From NCBI GenBank assembly GCA_023406715.1, contig JAEXVC010000115.1, positions 1-10,352 on the forward strand: DNA of 10,352 nt, written 5' to 3'. Each line of letters opens with the position of its first letter. Position 1 is the stretch's first letter. Positions 7,065-10,352 of this stretch are shown one piece after another. A program made the translations under genes and the position numbers. This DNA comes from Bacteroidota bacterium (GTDB lineage Bacteria; Bacteroidota; Bacteroidia; Bacteroidales; Tenuifilaceae). The notes below the pieces were generated by a model. That model was not told the DNA's origin. It saw only the letters and a program-made list of their open reading frames with translations, and ran no database searches.

Positions 7065-7541
7065 CTACTCAACTTCTCCAATAATTACCACGTAGTTTTT
7101 ACCATACTTTTTAGCACACTTGGGGCAAGTGGTGTACCACATATACCACTTTTTGATATAAAAACCTTTTTCAGCAACAGTTACTTTAAAGTCCTCGCCC
7201 CATTTTCCGGTATCTTTAAAGGGTCCTTCGTAAACTTTGCTGAAGAACTTTCCGCTTAACTTTACATTCTCTGCATTGGCAACCTCTTTATCTACCGCAA
7301 GGTAAACATCCATATTCCATTTCGATGTGTGATCCGATAGGCAAATGTAATCGGGTATTGTTGCGTTAGCTGCGGTAACCTTCTCGTCGAGTCGTTTCAT
7401 GGTTTTACCAAAACCAACAGGCATGTAAAAGATGGTAAATACCTTATCCTTGATAAATGGCTTATTGTACCACTCCAACATTTTTTCGTCCCAGTTTGTT
7501 GGGTCGAATGGTGGGCAGCAGGTTGAGTTTTCCTTTTCCAT
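7065..7541 (-). CDS. Conserved protein of unknown function with C-terminal CPKC motif
   Basis: This is a 158-residue, apparently cytoplasmic protein without signal peptide or membrane helix. It begins MEKENSTCCPPFDPTNWDEK and ends YTTCPKCAKKYGKNYVV plus a short tail. Cys8/Cys9 near the start and the CPKC motif (139-142) stand out and could bind a metal or take part in thiol chemistry. The middle part (LSGKFFSKVYEGPFKDTGKW) resembles a family sometimes annotated only as 'hydrolase', and its VYEGPF segment loosely recalls GyrI-like ligand-binding proteins. I cannot place it with certainty. The start has no Shine-Dalgarno but has an A-rich leader. A promoter with a perfect TAnnTTTG box lies just upstream, so it may be expressed apart from the operon upstream, although no strong terminator separates them. 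Confidence 0.85.
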   Translation of the reverse strand: MEKENSTCCPPFDPTNWDEKMLEWYNKPFIKDKVFTIFYMPVGFGKTMKRLDEKVTAANATIPDYICLSDHTSKWNMDVYLAVDKEVANAENVKLSGKFFSKVYEGPFKDTGKWGEDFKVTVAEKGFYIKKWYMWYTTCPKCAKKYGKNYVVIIGEVE

Positions 7542-7563
7542 AATTTTTTTGTTTAGGTTAAGT

Positions 7564-7595
7564 CAAATTTACATAGATATTTTGCTATAAATCAA
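7564..7595 (-). promoter_or_regulatory. Bacteroidota-type promoter for the CPKC protein gene
   Basis: Read on the - strand, a TTG (7595-7593) is followed after 21 bases by TAAATTTG (7571-7564), an exact match to the TAnnTTTG -7 consensus. The start codon at 7541 is 22 bases further on. The spacer is at the long end of the usual range and the -33 box is only a partial match. Confidence 0.5.
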
Positions 7596-7623
7596 TTTTT
7601 AATACAGAAATATATGTTTGGTA

Positions 7624-8061
7624 CTAGTTGATTTTAAATGAGTAAGATATCTCAACATTCCCTTTTATCATTGAGAGAACAGGACAAATTCCCTCAATCA
7701 TTCCTAGAACTTTATCCATCTCATTGGAGGTTAGGTTTTCGCTTTTGATATTAATCTCCAATGTAACCGATTTAAAACCCGTTGGATGTTCCTGCTTCCG
7801 AGTGCCAATGCTTGATATTTCGAACGAGTGAATTGACTTTTGCATCTTCCTAAGCAATACAAGTATTGCAGTACCAGCACACGATGAAAGACTGAGCAGA
7901 AACAGTTCCAACGATGTGTAGCCCGCATTATCTCCAATAGGATGCGTATAGTCAATCATAACTGGATTGTTGCCCTCAACTGAGCCTTTGAATTGAACCT
8001 TTTCGTTGATTAGCTGGATTGAACTTCGTAGTTCCTTCGATTTGTCAATTTTGTTTTCCAT
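7624..8061 (-). CDS. OsmC/Ohr family protein
   Basis: This is a 145-residue protein, the usual length for the family. It shows the OsmC hallmarks: TSLELFLLSLSSCAGTA with Cys61 at the start of the long central helix, and a second Cys at ICPVLSMIKG (Cys126). OsmC and Ohr enzymes use these two thiols to reduce organic hydroperoxides. Many family members, especially YhfA-like ones, have no proven reaction, and I cannot tell the subfamily from sequence alone. The protein is probably cytoplasmic. It starts only 4 bases after the stop of the upstream gene, so the two are almost certainly co-transcribed. An 82-base gap follows before the next gene, with no convincing terminator. Confidence 0.92.
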   Translation of the reverse strand: MENKIDKSKELRSSIQLINEKVQFKGSVEGNNPVMIDYTHPIGDNAGYTSLELFLLSLSSCAGTAILVLLRKMQKSIHSFEISSIGTRKQEHPTGFKSVTLEINIKSENLTSNEMDKVLGMIEGICPVLSMIKGNVEISYSFKIN

Positions 8062-8065
8062 TGTT

Positions 8066-8914
8066 TTATTTTTTAAACTCTTTACAGTTGTACTCTACTT
8101 TTTTAATCAGAAACTCTCCATAGCAGAAATCTCCCTCGGGATGGCGGTAAATTGCTTTTGCTCCGTTCGGAAGTCTATAGCCGTTTATTTGTGCATAACC
8201 ACCAAAAACTGGCGTTATCCAAGGGTAGTTCTTGTAGGTTTTGCCATCTTTTGTTTCGAACCTATCGTTGCTGATAAAGTTAATTAATTCTCCATTCTCG
8301 TTGAAGAAAAGTGTAGCTGAAATTGTAATTCCTCCGTTGGTAAATTTTGCCTTAACCGATAATGAATCAACTTCTTCCCACTGAATGCGCTTGTCGATAA
8401 GCGTTGCTGGAGCCATAAAGCACATATCGTTAAATACAGTAACAGTTTCGCCCTGATTCATTTCTGGGCCTTGTGCATTAACAATGGAGAATAGCCCTGC
8501 CAGTTTGATATGCATTATGGCTGTTTCCTGCTTGTAAAGATGTATGCCAACGGCTGGAATACCCATTTTTCGGGCTTTAATATAGAAAATACGTGTTGGA
8601 TTATCGGCAAAGTTATACTGTACCGAGGTTAATTTCATCCATTTATCCTCAGGATTAGAGCGGATTACACCTTCAAACTCAACCCTAAAGTTTACCACTT
8701 TCTCCTTCCCAACCGCTCCAACATACCGAAGGTAGCGTTGAACAATTGAGGGTAGATGCTGGATATCCATCTCGGTAAGGATATCGCGATTAATATTTTT
8801 GGTTCTTTCGAGTCCAGCCAGAACCTCTTTTTCGTAAGTCTTTTTCATACTCTGCGAATAACTTAAAGTTGAGATGCCCAATAAGGCTATAATTAGTAAT
8901 GATTTTGTTTGCAT
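8066..8914 (-). CDS. Exported protein resembling the DUF6544/DUF6920 families
   Basis: This is a 282-residue protein with a signal peptide (MQTKSLLIIALLGISTLSYS, then QS). The mature part has segments I associate with the DUF6544/DUF6920-type families: LPSIVQRYLRYVGAVGKEKV near residues 54-73, FRVEFEGVIR, the IKLAGLFSIVNAQGPEMNQGE region around the middle, MAPATLIDKRIQWEEVDS, and the PWITPVFGGYAQINGYRLP region near the end. The assignment is from memory of the pattern and needs a profile search. No enzyme active site is obvious, and the repeated beta strands suggest a lipid- or ligand-binding fold. The location is probably periplasmic. It sits 19 bases after the barrel-like protein gene and 4 bases before the OsmC gene, so it belongs to the same operon. 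Confidence 0.85.
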   Translation of the reverse strand: MQTKSLLIIALLGISTLSYSQSMKKTYEKEVLAGLERTKNINRDILTEMDIQHLPSIVQRYLRYVGAVGKEKVVNFRVEFEGVIRSNPEDKWMKLTSVQYNFADNPTRIFYIKARKMGIPAVGIHLYKQETAIMHIKLAGLFSIVNAQGPEMNQGETVTVFNDMCFMAPATLIDKRIQWEEVDSLSVKAKFTNGGITISATLFFNENGELINFISNDRFETKDGKTYKNYPWITPVFGGYAQINGYRLPNGAKAIYRHPEGDFCYGEFLIKKVEYNCKEFKK

Positions 8915-8933
8915 ACAACGCTAGTATTAAAGT

Positions 8934-9500
8934 TTAAAATCTTGTTCCGATAAAGAATAAAGGGATATAGAATAGAGGATGTTTTTTTGCATGTTCTTTA
9001 AACGCTTCGGATTTGCCCTTAGAATCGGAATAAAGTGCGAATCCTAAGGGTATCTGAAGGTTCAGAAACAATGTTGTTTTTCGAATTTTAAAGTCGAAAG
9101 CATAGCCAAGCCTAAATTCATTCCATAGGTCAAATGATAGTGGGTAAGTTTTGTTTTCGTTTTTATCGTAAAATCTGTCCCACATTGGCATTAGCTGATA
9201 ATCGATGTGTAAATTTTTCCATAAGTACCGTCTGTAGCCAACAATAAAGCCTAGTGCATTTGTATGACCAATTGAGGGGTACTGAATTCTCATATATGAG
9301 GGACTAACAATTAACTCGTTGTGTTTGGAGAATCGATGTCCGTAGTGTAGGGCATATATTCCAATAAAGGGAGATAAAGGGCAAAAATCTAATGAATGCT
9401 TATACTTTAGTGTATCGGTTCTGTGTTCCATTGCGCAAACTGGCTGTTTGGTAGAAATGAGAATGATTCCTACAATGCCAAAGAGAAATAGATGTTTCAT
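8934..9500 (-). CDS. Small outer-membrane beta-barrel-like protein, unknown function
   Basis: This is a 188-residue protein with an N-terminal signal peptide (hydrophobic FLFGIVGIILI, likely cut after VCA near residue 23). The Cys in that region lacks a proper lipobox, so it is not a lipoprotein. The mature part has alternating hydrophobic and aromatic stretches (FIGIYALHYGHRF, ALGFIVGYRRYLW, NEFRLGYAFDFKI, TLFLNLQIPLGFALY) and ends in Phe (FFIGTRF), as expected for an 8-stranded barrel inserted by the BAM complex. I do not recognise a named family. It lies between the HemG-like flavodoxin gene (26 bases) and the DUF6544-like gene (19 bases). Confidence 0.82.
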   Translation of the reverse strand: MKHLFLFGIVGIILISTKQPVCAMEHRTDTLKYKHSLDFCPLSPFIGIYALHYGHRFSKHNELIVSPSYMRIQYPSIGHTNALGFIVGYRRYLWKNLHIDYQLMPMWDRFYDKNENKTYPLSFDLWNEFRLGYAFDFKIRKTTLFLNLQIPLGFALYSDSKGKSEAFKEHAKKHPLFYIPLFFIGTRF

Positions 9501-9526
9501 ATCTGACGTTTTTCTCGTTTATTGGT

Positions 9527-9994
9527 CTAACTTAGTTCGTTTGCAAGTTGGTTAATCTTATTTTCATCTATTTTTGATATGGTTTGAGAGACACCAGAAA
9601 TCTTCTTTACCAGAAATTTCTCAATAAAATTCATCCTTTCAATAATATATTCGCCACCAACAACCTTCTTGCTTATGGCGTGGTTGCGAAGCAACTCAGG
9701 GAATGACATTTTTAACTCGTTATCGAACTCAGGCTCGTTCATTGCGCAAATAAAAAGCCCCACGCGCATTTGTAAAAGTTGAACCATATTTCGTTGGCAG
9801 AACTCCCTTACCTTTCGCTGAATGCCTCCAGCGTGGATTGAGCCTCCAATTATCACCTGTTGATACTGAGTTAAATCGATATGCCCATTATTTTTGAGGT
9901 TGATTAGGGTTGCATTACCCAGCTTTGAGGCAATTATATTTGCTACCTTCTCGGTTGTACCGTGCGATGTAGCGTAAACAATGGCTGTTTTCAT
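9527..9994 (-). CDS. Flavodoxin-domain protein, HemG/Flavodoxin_5-like
   Basis: This is a 155-residue FMN-binding flavodoxin-fold protein. The phosphate-binding loop YATSHGTTEKVA is at residues 7-18, and the second flavin-contact segment GGSIHAGGIQ begins near residue 50. The C-terminal half (KKVVGGEYIIERMNFIEKFLVKKISG) resembles the end of HemG, the menaquinone-linked protoporphyrinogen IX oxidase. It is shorter than E. coli HemG (about 181 residues), so the exact reaction is uncertain and it may be a general flavodoxin-like electron carrier or quinone-linked oxidase. It starts 17 bases after the upstream gene, with AAGGA just before the ATG. No other haem-synthesis gene is visible here. Confidence 0.88.
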   Translation of the reverse strand: MKTAIVYATSHGTTEKVANIIASKLGNATLINLKNNGHIDLTQYQQVIIGGSIHAGGIQRKVREFCQRNMVQLLQMRVGLFICAMNEPEFDNELKMSFPELLRNHAISKKVVGGEYIIERMNFIEKFLVKKISGVSQTISKIDENKINQLANELS

Positions 9995-10011
9995 AGTCCT
10001 TAAGTTTGATA

Positions 10012-10352
10012 TTAAAACTCGTAGATAATTCCGTATTTCATAAATGATGTTCCGGGCATTTCGAACTCGGTTTTATTGTAGAAATCTTCGTAAACCTGAG
10101 TGCCACGGTATCCCTCGAAGAAGAATCCAACCTTTGCTCCATTCTTCAACCTAAAAGGAGTGGATGAAACTCCGAGTGTAAAACCATTGGAGAATGCTTT
10201 TGTGCTGTAAGCAGGCAGGCTTGTTCCGCTACTTGAAACGCTGAACATATTAATTTGGGCCAAGTAGCCGAGTTTAACCTGAAACAACCCTTGTGAATTG
10301 TTCTTGCGGAAAAAAGGAATGCTGTAAGTTACAGGAATCATCACTTGCGATG
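10012..10352 (-). CDS. C-terminal part of an outer-membrane-type protein, 5'-partial at the window edge
   Basis: About 112 residues are visible. The frame stays open past the GTG at 10344-10342 to the window edge, reading Ser-Gln-Val-Met-Ile-Pro, so the true start is outside the window and the GTG is probably internal. The visible part has strand-like segments (VMIPVTYSIPFF, GLFQVKLGYLAQINMF, GAKVGFFFEGYRGTQVY) and ends in FMKYGIIYEF with a terminal Phe, the usual end of a beta-barrel. It resembles the PorT/outer-membrane barrel proteins common in Bacteroidota. It heads the visible run of - strand genes and lies 17 bases before the flavodoxin gene. Confidence 0.75.
   Translation of the reverse strand, partial: SQVMIPVTYSIPFFRKNNSQGLFQVKLGYLAQINMFSVSSSGTSLPAYSTKAFSNGFTLGVSSTPFRLKNGAKVGFFFEGYRGTQVYEDFYNKTEFEMPGTSFMKYGIIYEF

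Noticed and set aside
8006..8287. 93-residue open frame on the + strand across the OsmC and DUF6544-like genes
   Set aside because: It overlaps two well-supported genes on the other strand and shows no recognisable features.
10342..10344. GTG as true start of the right-edge gene
   Set aside because: The frame stays open to the window edge and the residues before it continue a barrel-like strand, so the gene is most likely truncated by the window.

Overview
The window looks like a piece of a Bacteroidota (Bacteroidetes) chromosome, probably from the order Bacteroidales or a near relative. The evidence is moderately AT-rich DNA, start codons with little Shine-Dalgarno sequence, promoter-like TAnnTTTG boxes, and protein families typical of the phylum. 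These include modular surface proteins with KGAKGGFAVGG segments, a propeller/Y_Y_Y sensor fused to a SpoIIE-type phosphatase, and several small outer-membrane-type proteins. I see no tRNA, rRNA, CRISPR array, transposase or phage structural module.

Left part, + strand (1 to about 3640): two adjacent, modular, repeat-rich surface proteins. The first runs in from the left edge. It carries YadA/Hep_Hag-like 14-residue head repeats and ends in a peptidase S74 (intramolecular chaperone) domain, but an in-frame TAG at 576-578 breaks it. The register of the repeats is kept exactly across the stop, so this is a one-codon nonsense change, a base-call error or a read-through site, not a frameshift. 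A perfect 44-bp palindromic terminator follows, overlapping the stop codon. The second protein is intact. It shares the KGAKGGFAVGGLSG module but carries 13 units of a different repeat (about 17 residues, N-x-F-I-G-x-x-S-G) and a non-S74 C-terminal cap.

Centre, + strand (3736-7026): a 1096-residue inner-membrane sensor with a periplasmic beta-propeller and Y_Y_Y domain, one main transmembrane helix, a coiled coil and a cytoplasmic PP2C-like SpoIIE/RsbU phosphatase with all four expected metal-binding aspartates. A strong hairpin terminator closes it.

Right part, - strand (10352 down to 7065): a tightly packed run of genes with gaps of 17, 26, 19 and 4 bases: the C-terminal part of an outer-membrane-type protein, a HemG-like flavodoxin, a small outer-membrane barrel-like protein, an exported protein resembling DUF6544/DUF6920, and an OsmC-family protein. 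After an 82-base gap with its own good Bacteroidota promoter comes a CPKC-containing conserved protein of unknown function, which converges on the phosphatase gene and shares its terminator region. The flavodoxin and OsmC members suggest a redox or envelope-stress theme for this operon, but that is inference.

The best targets for a second look are the single nonsense codon in the adhesin/S74 gene, the switch from Phe- to Trp-centred head repeats within it, the module sharing between the two surface proteins, and the unassigned operon on the right.
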